Shown here: positions 17,245-27,700 of the stretch, piece after piece | Layout of the letters: each line of letters starts with the position of its first letter | Numbering within the stretch: position 1 is the stretch's first letter | Assembly: GCA_039513195.1 (NCBI GenBank) | Contig: JBCCRM010000012.1 | Location: 1-64,000, forward strand | Direction of reading: 5' to 3' | Source of the DNA: Thermohalobaculum sp039513195 | GTDB taxonomy: Bacteria > Pseudomonadota > Alphaproteobacteria > Rhodobacterales > Rhodobacteraceae | Length of the DNA stretch: 64,000 bases | The notes under the pieces: model-generated | Database searches by the model: none | What the model was told of the DNA's origin: nothing | Seen by the model: the letters and a program-made list of their open reading frames with translations, nothing else | Made by a program: the position numbers and the translations under genes

Positions 17245-17317
17245 GAGCCCTCTGAGCACAGAGCCAGCGCGTCCCGGGGCCCGCCCACCCACCGTCACGC
17301 AGCGCCCGGCCGATCGG

Positions 17318-18643
17318 TCAAGGAGGCCCCCCTGCCCCGGGCCGCGCTGGCGACAGCGCTTCGATCAGATGCGCGAAACTTCCCATCACGCGACCCGCGG
17401 TAAGCCCGGCTGCTGGCAGTGCGCGGCTGGCGGCATCCTGGGCGGCAAAGAGCGGCTCTCCGCATGCAGACAACGTGGTCGCATAATGAAACTCGTGCCC
17501 CGCGAAAGCAGCCCCTCCAAAAGGGCCCGCGAGGGCCCGCAAGCGGCGATAGCCGAGATGGAGACGGCGCTCGGCAAAGCTGGTTTCCAATCCCAGCAGT
17601 CCAAGCATCCGGTGCCTGCGGCAATCGGCATCGGTCAGCCCCTCGCCAAGCACCATGTAACCGCCGCACTCGCCGTAGATTATGGCACCGCGATCGGCGG
17701 CGGCGGCCATCCCCGCCCGGAATTGCACCGCCGACGCCAGACGCCCGCCATGGAGTTCCGGATAGCCGCCGGGCAGGAAGACCGCATCCGCGGCAGCGTC
17801 GGGCCCGTGATCGGCGAGCGGCGAGAACGGCAGAATCTCCGCACCCTGCTCGCGCCAATCGGACAGATGATGGGGATAGGCGAAGGCAAAGGCCGCATCC
17901 GAAGCGACCGCAATGCGCTGGCCGAGCGGGGGCGTATGTCGCACCGTTGCTGCGGAGCCGGAGATAGGGCCCGCGGCCGCCGCGAGAGAGTCGAGATTCA
18001 CCGCATCCGCCACCCATGCCGCGGCCGCCGCCAGAAGATGCGGCAGCGCCTCGGTCTCGCAGGCCTGAACAAGACCGAGATGGCGGGAGGGGAGTGCCAG
18101 CACCGGGCACCGGGGCAGGCAACCGAACACCGGCAAACGGTCTTGAAGCGCGCGGCGGAGCAGCGCCGCATGACGCGGACTGCCGACGCGGTTGAGGAGG
18201 ACGCCCGCGATGGGCACATCCTGGCGCCATCGGGCGACGCCGTCGACCACTGCGGCAATCCCTTGCCCAGCACCCGCTGCGTCGAGGACCAACACCACCG
18301 GCAGGCCAAGCGCCGCCGCCAGATCCGCGGTGCCGCCGCGGCCTCCGGCGCTCCCGTCATCGGCGCCGTCATGGAGGCCCATGGCGCCCTCGACCACCAG
18401 CAGATCCGCCGGGCCTTGTGCCGCGGCGCGCGCGCGCAGCTGGCCCACATCGCAAGCCCAGGGATCGAGATTGACCGAAGCGCGCCCAGTGGCGGCGGCA
18501 TGAAAGGCAGGGTCGATATAGTCCGGCCCCGATTTCGCCGCGGCCACCGCCCAGCCAGCGCGGCGGAGGGCACCGAGGAGTCCGAGGGTCACTGTGGTCT
18601 TGCCTTGGCCCGAGGCTGGGGCTGCGATCACCAGGCCGCGCAT
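17318..18643 (-). CDS. cobB: Cobyrinate a,c-diamide synthase
   Basis: CobB amidates the a and c side chains of (hydrogeno)cobyrinic acid with glutamine and ATP. The 441-residue protein has an N-terminal ATP domain (APASGQGKTTVTLGLLGALR at residues ~8-27; KSGPDYIDPAFHA) and a C-terminal glutamine amidotransferase domain with the nucleophile Cys in YGECGGYMVLG near residue 335 and GHEFHYA further on. Length is normal. It lies downstream of cobA on the minus strand, separated by a 138-bp gap with a G-rich palindrome. Confidence 0.95.
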   Translation of the reverse strand: MRGLVIAAPASGQGKTTVTLGLLGALRRAGWAVAAAKSGPDYIDPAFHAAATGRASVNLDPWACDVGQLRARAAAQGPADLLVVEGAMGLHDGADDGSAGGRGGTADLAAALGLPVVLVLDAAGAGQGIAAVVDGVARWRQDVPIAGVLLNRVGSPRHAALLRRALQDRLPVFGCLPRCPVLALPSRHLGLVQACETEALPHLLAAAAAWVADAVNLDSLAAAAGPISGSAATVRHTPPLGQRIAVASDAAFAFAYPHHLSDWREQGAEILPFSPLADHGPDAAADAVFLPGGYPELHGGRLASAVQFRAGMAAAADRGAIIYGECGGYMVLGEGLTDADCRRHRMLGLLGLETSFAERRLHLGYRRLRALAGPFGGAAFAGHEFHYATTLSACGEPLFAAQDAASRALPAAGLTAGRVMGSFAHLIEALSPARPGAGGPP

Positions 18644-18704
18644 CGAAGGGCCTCGAAGAAGCGCCAGCAGGGCCGGATAGGAACAGCGTGTCCATCAGGC
18701 GCCC

Positions 18705-18752
18705 GAGCCCCCCACCGCCCACGGGTGGGTGGGTGGGGGCGGTGGGGGGCTC
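18705..18752. repeat. Perfect palindrome with a G-quadruplex-type loop between cobA and cobB
   Basis: Arms 18705-18720 and 18737-18752 are perfect 16-bp reverse complements around a 16-base loop. On the plus strand the loop and right arm read as four G-runs separated by single T bases (18723-18739), the classic G-quadruplex pattern. Both flanking genes are transcribed on the minus strand, so the G-rich strand is the template strand. It could slow or end transcription between cobA and cobB, or simply be a repeat element; its G-rich core resembles those at 1397-1470, 27150-27231 and 34682-34755. Confidence 0.8.
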
Positions 18753-18781
18753 CGACCATGCGCCAGCGGCGCATGGTCCAG

Positions 18782-19639
18782 TTAAACCGCATCGCGATCT
18801 TCGCGGCCCCGGCCGAGCGGATCGGCATCGCGGACCGGGAGGCCCGCCAATTGCCCCATCCAGTCCAAGGCTTGGCGCATCAGCGCTACCCGACCTATAC
18901 AGATTACCGCGGGCGGCTGGAGCCCTGCGGCCTCCACATCCGCGACCGCGCGCCCGAGCGTCGTCTCGACGACCCGCTGCGCGGGGGTGGTCGCCGAGAC
19001 CACCACCGCCACCGGCTCCGCCGGATCGCGGCCCCCGGCGATCAGCGCCGCCGCGATCTTCGGCAGCGTCTTCATGGCCATGTAGCACACGATCACCGGG
19101 CTGGACCGGGCCAGCGCGGTCCAATCCAAAGCCCCGGGCGCATCACCGGTCTGGTCATGCCCGGTGACAAAGGTCACCGCTTGGTTGACGTCGCGATGGG
19201 TGATCGGGATCCCGGCATAGGCGAGCCCGCCGATGCCCGCCGACACGCCGGGCACGATCCGGATCGGAACGCCGGCTTGAACCAGCGTCTGCGCCTCCTC
19301 GCCGCCGCGGCCGAAGACAAACGGATCGCCGCCTTTCAGCCTCACAACCCGTCGCCCGGCCCGCGCAAACTCGATCAGCCGCAGCGAGATATCCCGCTGC
19401 TTCGGGCTCGGCTTACCGCCGCGCTTGCCGGCATAAAGCAGCTCGGCGCCGGGGGGCGCCCATTCCAAGATGCCGCGGTCGACCAGCGCGTCATAGACGA
19501 TGACCTCTGCCTGGCGGAGTCCGTTCAGCGCATGCAGCGTCAGCAGCCCCGGATCCCCGGGTCCTGCCCCGACCAGCCAAACCCAGCCCGGCTCCAGATC
19601 GGGCCAACCGCCCGGCATGTGCAGCAAATCGGTTCTCAT
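18782..19639 (-). CDS. cobA: Uroporphyrinogen-III C-methyltransferase
   Basis: CobA methylates uroporphyrinogen III at C-2 and C-7 to give precorrin-2, the entry to B12 and siroheme. The 285-residue protein has WLVGAGPGDPGLLTLHAL near the N-terminus, RLKGGDPFVFGRGGEE, PGVSAGIGGLAYAGIPITHR and VNQAVTFVTGHD, all diagnostic of SUMT enzymes. There is no siroheme-synthase dehydrogenase/ferrochelatase domain. I chose the ATG at 19639; a GTG at 19669 is also in frame. It is divergent from cbiD, with the starts 138 bp apart. Confidence 0.95.
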   Translation of the reverse strand: MRTDLLHMPGGWPDLEPGWVWLVGAGPGDPGLLTLHALNGLRQAEVIVYDALVDRGILEWAPPGAELLYAGKRGGKPSPKQRDISLRLIEFARAGRRVVRLKGGDPFVFGRGGEEAQTLVQAGVPIRIVPGVSAGIGGLAYAGIPITHRDVNQAVTFVTGHDQTGDAPGALDWTALARSSPVIVCYMAMKTLPKIAAALIAGGRDPAEPVAVVVSATTPAQRVVETTLGRAVADVEAAGLQPPAVICIGRVALMRQALDWMGQLAGLPVRDADPLGRGREDRDAV

Positions 19640-19777
19640 CGCCCCAACATAAGCGCCTTCTAAGAGCACTGCAGCCCCGCGCCGACCCTGTTGCGGCCGG
19701 CTGCGTCACGACCGCCGCGCCGGGGCGGTCACGAATCCCGCTTTTCGCCTGCGGAACACCGCAGTAAAGCCTGCGCC

Positions 19778-20833
19778 ATGGACGCTCCGCAAGACCGCCC
19801 GCTCCGCACCGGCTGGACGACCGGCGCCTGTGCCACCGCTGCCGTCCGCGCGGCGGTGGAGCGGCTGTTGGGCGGCCAGTTTCCCGATCCAGTGACAATC
19901 ACACTCCCGAAGGGCGAGCGTCCTTCCTTTCCGGTGATCCACCGGGCGGAGGGGCCGGGATGGGCCGAGGCCGGGGTGGAAAAGGACGCTGGCGACGACC
20001 CGGACGTCACCCATGGCGCCACGGTCATCGCCCGGGTCACCAAGGGGCCACCTGGCGTGACCTTCCGGGCCGGGGAAGGGGTCGGCATCGTCACCAAACC
20101 GGGCCTGCCGATACCGCCGGGGGAGCCTGCAATCAACCCCGTTCCGCGCCAGATGATCGAGGCCGCGCTGGCCGAAGCGGCCGTCGCACGGGACGCAGCG
20201 CTCGCCTTCACGGTGACCGTCTCGATCCCCGGCGGCGCGGAGATCGCAGCGCGGACATGGAACCCGCGGCTGGGGATCGAAGGCGGTCTCTCGATCCTGG
20301 GCACCACCGGGATCGTGCGCCCGTTTTCCCATGCGGCCTGGATCGCCTCGATCCACCGTGGCATCGATGTGGCCCGCGCCAACGGCCTCGCCCATGTTGC
20401 TGCCGCCACCGGGTCGACCAGCGAGGGCGCGGTCCGCGGCCTCTATCCGGCACTGCCGGCGATCGCGTATCTGGATATGGGCGACTTTGCCGGCGGGATG
20501 CTGAAATATCTCCGCACCCACCCGGTCCCGCGGCTGACACTCGCGGGCGGTATCGGCAAGCTGACCAAGCTGGCGCAAGGGGCGATGGACCTGCATTCCC
20601 GCCGTAGCCAGGTGGACTTTCCGGCCCTCGCCGCCTTGGCAGAAGCACCTCGGATCGCCACCGCCAATACTGCGCTGGAGGCGCTGCAGATCGCCGGCCC
20701 CCCACTCGCCGAGGCGGTGGCAGAGCGCGCGCAAGCACAGGTGCTCAGCGTCCTCCGCCGGGCGCCGGTTTCGGTCGAGGTGATCGTTGTCGACCGCCAG
20801 GGAAGCATCCAGGCACGACGGGGTTTTGCATGA
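19778..20833 (+). CDS. cbiD: Cobalt-precorrin-5B C1-methyltransferase
   Basis: CbiD methylates C-1 in the cobalt-early route; the aerobic route uses the unrelated CobF, which is not seen in this window. The 351-residue protein starts with the hallmark RTGWTTGACATAAVRAA and contains GVGIVTKPGLPIPPGEPAINPVPR, split here into GVGIVTKPGLP and GEPAINPVPR, plus GGLSILGTTGIVRPFS, shown as two known blocks of the family. The ATG at 19778 gives normal length. Its stop overlaps the cobK start (ATGA). No ribosome binding site consensus is obvious. Confidence 0.94.
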   Translation: MDAPQDRPLRTGWTTGACATAAVRAAVERLLGGQFPDPVTITLPKGERPSFPVIHRAEGPGWAEAGVEKDAGDDPDVTHGATVIARVTKGPPGVTFRAGEGVGIVTKPGLPIPPGEPAINPVPRQMIEAALAEAAVARDAALAFTVTVSIPGGAEIAARTWNPRLGIEGGLSILGTTGIVRPFSHAAWIASIHRGIDVARANGLAHVAAATGSTSEGAVRGLYPALPAIAYLDMGDFAGGMLKYLRTHPVPRLTLAGGIGKLTKLAQGAMDLHSRRSQVDFPALAALAEAPRIATANTALEALQIAGPPLAEAVAERAQAQVLSVLRRAPVSVEVIVVDRQGSIQARRGFA

Positions 20834-21561
20834 AGCATGTCCTCCTCCTCGCCGGTACGGCCGAGGCGCGCTGCCTCGCCGGGCGGCTGTGGGACATGCC
20901 CGGCATCGCACTGACCGGCTCGCTCGCGGGGACGACCCGCGATGCACATCCCGTGGCTGTGCAGACCCGCCATGGCGGCTTCGGCGGCGCGATGGGGCTG
21001 GCTGCCTATCTGCGCCGGAACCGGGTCGCCGCGTTGATCGACGCCACTCACCCATTCGCCGCCCAGATGCCCTGGAATGCGGCCGAGGCGGCCCAGGCGG
21101 CCGGCATTCCGCGCCTGCGCCTGTTGCGCCCGGCATGGCCGATGCGGCAAGGCTGGCTGCAGGTGCCGGACCTCGCCAAGGCGGCCCAGGCGATCCCTGC
21201 AGGCGGGCGCGTTTTCCTAACCACCGGCCGACGGTTTCTAGAGCCGTTCCTGGCCCGCCCCGATCTGCGCGTGGTGATCCGCTCGATCGACCCGGCCGGG
21301 CCGTTGCCGCCCCATTGCCATGCGATCCAGGGCCGCCCATCCGATTCCTACGCGGCCGAGTTTGCCGTGATGTGTGCCTATGGCATTACCCATCTCGTGA
21401 CCAAAAACTCTGGCGGCAAGCCGGCCAAACTGGACGCGGCCGAAGCGCTGAGCGCCCAGGTAATCGTGCTGCCCCGACCGCCACAGCCGGACGGCCCCCA
21501 GGTCGCCAATGTGTCAGAGGCGGTCGATTGGCTGCACCGAACGGTCGGTTTCGGAAGCTGA
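20830..21561 (+). CDS. cobK: Precorrin-6A reductase
   Basis: CobK reduces precorrin-6A (or its cobalt form) with NADPH. The 243-residue protein has the CbiJ/CobK blocks LLLAGTAEARCLAGRL at the N-terminus (nucleotide-binding), ALIDATHPFAAQMPWNAAEA, FLTTGRRFLEPF and a C-terminal HLVTKNSGGKPAKLDAAEA. It overlaps cbiD by four bases, so the two form a small operon that ends just before the cobalamin riboswitch. Confidence 0.93.
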   Translation: MKHVLLLAGTAEARCLAGRLWDMPGIALTGSLAGTTRDAHPVAVQTRHGGFGGAMGLAAYLRRNRVAALIDATHPFAAQMPWNAAEAAQAAGIPRLRLLRPAWPMRQGWLQVPDLAKAAQAIPAGGRVFLTTGRRFLEPFLARPDLRVVIRSIDPAGPLPPHCHAIQGRPSDSYAAEFAVMCAYGITHLVTKNSGGKPAKLDAAEALSAQVIVLPRPPQPDGPQVANVSEAVDWLHRTVGFGS

Positions 21562-21624
21562 TCTCACTTTCCCAAATGGGCGCTGCAAGCGCCGCTTGAC
21601 ACTGCCCTGTGTTTAGCAGAACCG

Positions 21625-21850
21625 TCACAGGGCTTGGTTCCGCGCATGCCCGTCACGTCGGGTCGCGGACGAACAGGGAATGCGGTGAGGGCTAACCCCG
21701 ATCGGGGGCCCGATGCCGCAGCCGCCCCCGCGACTGTAAGCGGTCGGGCCGCCCCACGACGCCACTGGCCCCGCAACGGGCTGGGAAGGCGGGGCAGCCA
21801 CGGGTTCCGGACCACCGGACCCACACCGCGAGCCAGGAGACCTGCCAGGC
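21625..21850 (+). promoter_or_regulatory. Cobalamin (AdoCbl) riboswitch
   Basis: The conserved pieces of the class lie in order: an upstream ggttcc/aacaggga region with gaatgcggtgagg, a core cgcgactgtaagcgg, the gccactgg box at 21761-21768, gggaaggcggggc with the L5 region after it, and the B12 box gcgagccaggagacc at 21828-21842. It ends about 45 bases before the ATG of cbiM and should switch off the cbiM-bluB-cobW-GNAT-cobN-Gfa-cobO unit when adenosylcobalamin is plentiful. A ccgtc/gacgg hairpin between the box and the GGAGA ribosome binding site may be part of the expression platform. Confidence 0.95.
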
Positions 21851-21895
21851 TACATGCAACCGACCGTCGGGGATGACGGGGAAGGAGACATAACC

Positions 21896-22561
21896 ATGCA
21901 TATCGAAGCGGGAGTCGTCGACGGCGCAAAAACGCTGCGGTCCTATGCCACCGCCGCGGGCGCGGCAGGTGTGGCTGCGAAACTCTGTGACGACGACCTA
22001 AAGGATAACAGCGCCACGTCCTTCGTCGCCCGCATCACGGTCGCGACAGCGCTGGTCTTCATCTTTTTCGGAGCGCTGCCGCACTACCCGGTCGGGGTGT
22101 CGGAGGTGCATTTCATCCTCGGCACAACGCTGTTCCTGATCTTCGGGATCGCGCCGGCGGCCCTTGGCCTAGCACTCGGCCTACTGGGACAGGGGGCGCT
22201 GTTCGTGCCGGGCGATCTGCCGCACTACTTCATGACTATGACAACGCTGCTGGTGCCGCTGTTCGGCATCGGTCTGCTGGCAAAGCGGATCATCACCCCC
22301 GGCACGGCCTATGTCGATCTGACCTATCGCCAGGCGCTGGCGCTGTCGGTGGCGTATCAGGGTGGCATGGTCGCATTGGCGGCGTTCTATGGGCAGGGTT
22401 TCGGGGCTGACAACGTCGGCGCGATGCTGATTTTCGGCGCAGCGTATGCGGTGGTGGTGGCGCCGATCGCAGATCTCGCAGTCTTGGCAGGTGCAAAGGC
22501 GGGGCGGGACCTGCTCGACCGAACGGGCCTCACCCATAGCCGCCTACACGGCCCGGCCTGA
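21896..22561 (+). CDS. cbiM: CbiM-like cobalt transporter component (ECF-type permease)
   Basis: A 221-residue membrane protein beginning MHIEAGVVDGAK, the N-terminus typical of CbiM, where the amino-terminal Met-His region binds Co(II). About six hydrophobic segments follow. In complete systems CbiM works with CbiN, CbiQ and the ATPase CbiO; none of these is next to it here, so it may work alone or with partners elsewhere. I chose the ATG at 21896 because GGAGA precedes it and it gives the conserved N-terminus; an ATG 42 bases earlier would spoil it. It directly follows a cobalamin riboswitch. Confidence 0.85.
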   Translation: MHIEAGVVDGAKTLRSYATAAGAAGVAAKLCDDDLKDNSATSFVARITVATALVFIFFGALPHYPVGVSEVHFILGTTLFLIFGIAPAALGLALGLLGQGALFVPGDLPHYFMTMTTLLVPLFGIGLLAKRIITPGTAYVDLTYRQALALSVAYQGGMVALAAFYGQGFGADNVGAMLIFGAAYAVVVAPIADLAVLAGAKAGRDLLDRTGLTHSRLHGPA

Positions 22562-22601
22562 CCGAATGCGAGGCGGGTCCCGGCCCGACCCAGCGCAACC
22601 G

Positions 22602-23237
22602 ATGCCCATCGACGCCTTTACCCCAGAGTTTCGCGCGGAGCTTGACCAGCTGTTCCGCTGGCGCCGCGATGTCAGGCGCTTTCGGACTGACCCGGTGCCG
22701 CCCGATCTGGTCGCCCGGCTGTTGGAACAGACCGGCCGGGCGCCCTCGGTCGGGTTGTCCGAGCCCTGGCGCTGGATCCTGGTGGAGACCGAGAAGGCCC
22801 GCGCCGCGGCCATGGAGTCGTTTAGGGAGGCCAATGCGGACGCCCTGTCGGGCTATGGGGGGGAGCGGGCAGCGCGCTATGCCAGCCTCAAGCTCTCGGG
22901 CATGGCCGAGGCGCCGATCCATCTGGCGGTCTTCTGCGATGACGGAACCGACCAGGGCGCCGGGCTCGGCACTGCCACGATGCCGGAGATGCGGCGCTAT
23001 TCGGTGGTCTGCGCTGTGATGCAGCTTTGGCTCTCCGCGCGGGCGGAGGGGTTGGGCCTCGGTTGGGTGTCGATCCTGCACCCGGACCGACTGGCCAGCG
23101 CCTTCGGCACACCGCCAGACTGGCATTTGATCGCCTATCTCTGCCTCGGCTGGCCGGAGGAGGCGCATGACGACTGCGAACTCGACCGCGCGGGGTGGGA
23201 GACCCGGCGCGGCACCGGAGAAACTCTGACCGTTTGA
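22602..23237 (+). CDS. bluB: 5,6-Dimethylbenzimidazole synthase
   Basis: BluB cannibalises reduced FMN with oxygen to make the lower ligand of B12, so its presence implies that synthesis occurs at least partly in air. The 211-residue protein has the nitroreductase-like BluB blocks WRRDVRRFRTDPVPPDLV, RAPSVGLSEPWRW and LGWVSILHPD, and ends with the CELDRAGWE segment. The ATG at 22602 gives the usual length. It sits between cbiM and cobW in the riboswitch-controlled unit. Confidence 0.95.
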   Translation: MPIDAFTPEFRAELDQLFRWRRDVRRFRTDPVPPDLVARLLEQTGRAPSVGLSEPWRWILVETEKARAAAMESFREANADALSGYGGERAARYASLKLSGMAEAPIHLAVFCDDGTDQGAGLGTATMPEMRRYSVVCAVMQLWLSARAEGLGLGWVSILHPDRLASAFGTPPDWHLIAYLCLGWPEEAHDDCELDRAGWETRRGTGETLTV

Positions 23238-23246
23238 GGCACGCCC

Positions 23247-24334
<1,088 letters not shown>

Positions 24335-24338
<4 letters not shown>

Positions 24339-24787
24339 CGCTGGAGCTCGCCCGGGACGACCGGCTCGGCGCCGACGCGCTCGCCATGATCGGCGAGAGC
24401 GAGGCGGAACTGGCCGCGATCTACCCGCCGGAGATGCGGTTCGCGTTCTCGCCCACGGAGCTGATCGATGCGGGGGTCCTGTTCCTGGTCGCCCGTCGAG
24501 ACGGGCGCCCGGTCGGCTGCGGCGGGCTTGCGCCGCTCGAAGGCTATGGGGAGCTAAAGCGGGTTTTCGTCACCAAGGCTGCCCGCAGCACCGGCGTCGC
24601 CCAGGCGATCCTGCGGCGGCTGGAGGAGGAGGCCCTGGCGCTGTCGCTGCCGCTGGTGCGGCTTGAGACCGGCGAGGCGAGCCCGGAGGCGATCCGCCTT
24701 TACGAACGGGCTGGCTATCACCGGCGCGGCCCGTTCGGCCGTTACGCCGAAAACGGCTCCAGCGTCTTTATGGAAAAGCGCCTCTGA
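24335..24787 (+). CDS. GNAT-family N-acetyltransferase
   Basis: A 150-residue acetyltransferase of the GNAT fold. The acetyl-CoA binding region reads RVFVTKAARSTGVAQAIL, the counterpart of the usual R/Q-x-x-G-x-G/A loop, and the C-terminus has AIRLYERAGYHRRGPFG. The substrate cannot be inferred. The GTG start at 24335 overlaps the cobW stop (GTGA) and its TGA overlaps the ATG of cobN by one base, so it is embedded in the B12 unit, though nothing in the sequence ties it to B12. Confidence 0.82.
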
Positions 24788-27700
24788 TGCATCTGCTCCT
24801 CGCCCAGCCCGGTCAGATCAGCGACGGGACGGAGCCGGTGGATCTGGACCAGACGCCGGCGCCGCTGATCGTGATCAGCGCGGCGGACACCGAATTGGCC
24901 GGCCTGTCGGAGGCGCGGGCGGTCTTGGGGGCGGAGGCGCCACAGATGCGGCTCGCCTCGCTCCTCCACCTTGCGCATCCGATGTCGGTGGATCGCTATC
25001 TGGACCGGACGGCGACGCGGGCGCGCCTGGTCATCGCCCGGGTTCTGGGGGGTGAGGGCTATTGGCCCTATGGGATCGAGCAGTTCACGGCACGGCTGGC
25101 GGAGGCGGGCGTTGCCTTTGTTGCTCTGCCGGGAGATGACAAAGAAGACCCGGCGCTCCGGCGCATCTCGACCGTTTCGGCGGAGGACTATGACGCGCTC
25201 TGGGCCTATCTGGTCGAGGGGGGCGCGGAAAATGCCGGTAACTTCCTGCGCTACGCCGCCTGGTTGCTGGATGGGCAGGCGAGAGGTGCCTCCCCCCACC
25301 CAAACCCTCCCCCACCAGGGAGGGAGGGCTTATCCGGAGCCAACAGCATCGCCGATGGCCGTCCCGCCGCAGCTCGACCGTTGCTGCGCGCAGGCGTCTA
25401 TTGGCCGGGCGCTGGGGTTGCAGATCTGGGCGCCGCCCAAGCGGCGTGGCCGGCCGAGGCCCCGGTCGTGCCGATCGTCTTTTATCGCGCCTTGGTGCAA
25501 GGGGCGGGTCTAAACCCAATCAATGGCCTGGTTCGAGCATGCCTCGCCAACGGCCTGGCACCGCTGCCGATCTTCGTCGCCTCCCTGAAGGACCCAGTTT
25601 CCGCCGCAACGCTCTCGGCGCTGTTTGCCGAAGCGCCGCCGAGCGTGGTGATCAACGCGACCAGCTTCGCCGTCGGCGCGCCCCAGGGCAGTACGACCGG
25701 CACGCCCCTCGACGCGCCCGGGGTACCGGTGCTGCAGGCGGTCTTCGCCGGCGGCACCGAGGAAGCGTGGGCAGGATCCAGCACCGGGCTTTCGGCCCGC
25801 GACATTGCGATGAATGTCGCTCTGCCGGAGGTCGATGGCCGCATCTTTGCGCGGGCGATCAGCTTCAAGGGCGAAGCCTATACCGACGGGGCGACCCAGT
25901 GCAGGATCGCGAACTACCATGCCCGGGACGACCGGGTGGCGTTTACGGCGGCGCTTGCCGCCGCCTGGGCACGGCTTCGGCGCCTCCCAGCGGCGGAGCG
26001 GAGGGTGGCGCTGATCCTCGCGAATTATCCGAACCGGGACGGGCGGCTCGCCAACGGCGTGGGGCTGGACACGCCAGCCTCGACCGTCGGTATTCTGCGG
26101 GCAATGGCCGAAGCAGGCTACAGGATCCAAGATGCCCCCATGGACGGCGCCGATTTGATGGCGAGGATCCAGGCGGGGCCGACCAACTGGCTGACCGACC
26201 GAGCGGCGCGCGCGGGGGGCGTGCGCCTGCCGCTGACAGACTATGAAGCGTGGTTCGCCAATATGCCGCGGGAGGTGAGGGAGGCCGTGACCGACCGCTG
26301 GGGCGCGCCGGCGGACGACCCGTTCTGCGGGCCAGACGGCTTCGCCTTATCGGTACTGCGGATGGGGAATGCCGTCGTCGCGGTGCAGCCGGCGCGGGGG
26401 TACAATATCGACCCGACCGAGACCTATCACGCCCCGGATCTGGTTCCGCCGCACAACTACCTGGCCTTCTATCTCTGGCTGCGCGAGGCGTGGGGCGCCC
26501 ACGCGGCGGTGCATGTGGGCAAACACGGCAATCTCGAATGGCTGCCCGGGAAATCGCTGGCGCTGTCCGAGACCTGTTTCCCGGAAGTCGCACTCGGGCC
26601 GATGCCGCATCTCTACCCGTTCATCGTCAACGACCCCGGCGAGGGCACGCAAGCGAAACGCAGGGCCGCGGCGGTAGTGATCGATCACCTGACCCCTCCC
26701 CTGACCCGGGCCGAGACCTATGGGCCGCTGAGTGCTCTGGAGGGGTTGGTGGACGAATACTACGACGCCCTGGGTTTGGACCCGCGGCGGCTCGCGCATT
26801 TGCGCCGGGAGATTCAGGGCCTGGTGTCCGAGAGCCGGTTGGATCTCGACGCCGGCATCACGCCGGACATGGACGAGGACGCCGCGCTAGCGCGCCTCGA
26901 CACCTATCTCTGCGAGTTGAAGGAGGCGCAAATCCGCGACGGTCTGCATCTCTTCGGCGCCTCGCCGGAGGGACGGCTGGAGACGGATCTCCTGGCTGCG
27001 ATCGCCCGGTCGCCGCGCGGCGATGGAGAGGGGGAGAATGCGTCGCTGATCCGCGCCCTGGCCCGCGATCTCGGCTGCGACCCCGAGACATTCGATCCGC
27101 TGGACTGCGCGCTCGGCGAGGCAGCGCCGGTATGCCCAGCTTTGGCGACGCTCTCTCCCGGCGCGGAGGGGCCACCGCCCGCCCCCACCCACCCAACCGC
27201 GGACGGCGGCCCCTCCGCGCCGGGAGAGAGCGGGTTCGGGCCATATCGCACCAAGGGCGACGCGGTCGAACGGCTGGAATGGCTCGGCAGCCGGTTGATA
27301 GATGGCGCAGCGCCGGCCCCCACTTGGCTTCGCACCAGGGCGGTTCTAGCCTGGATCGAGGAGAGCTTGCGACCGTCGTTGCGCGCCTGCGGCGGGGCCG
27401 AGATAGCGGGACTGTTGACCGGGCTCGACGGGCGTTTCGTGCCCCCGGGCCCTTCCGGCGCACCGAGCCGTGGACGCCCCGACGTGCTGCCGACAGGGCG
27501 GAACTTTTATTCGGTGGACACACGATCGGTGCCGACGCCGGCGGCCTGGGCGCTCGGCTGGCATTCCGCGAGCCTTCTGGTGGAGCGCCATCTGCAAGAC
27601 CAGGGCGACTGGCCGCGAGCAATGCTGCTCACCGCCTGGGGCACCTCGAACATGCGCACCGGCGGGGACGACATCGCACAGGCGCTGGCGCTGATGGGCG

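Noticed and set aside
17198..19663. Open frame of over 800 codons on the plus strand across cobB and cobA
   Set aside because: Antisense to two confident genes; Arg/Gly/His-rich product without domains or ribosome binding site.
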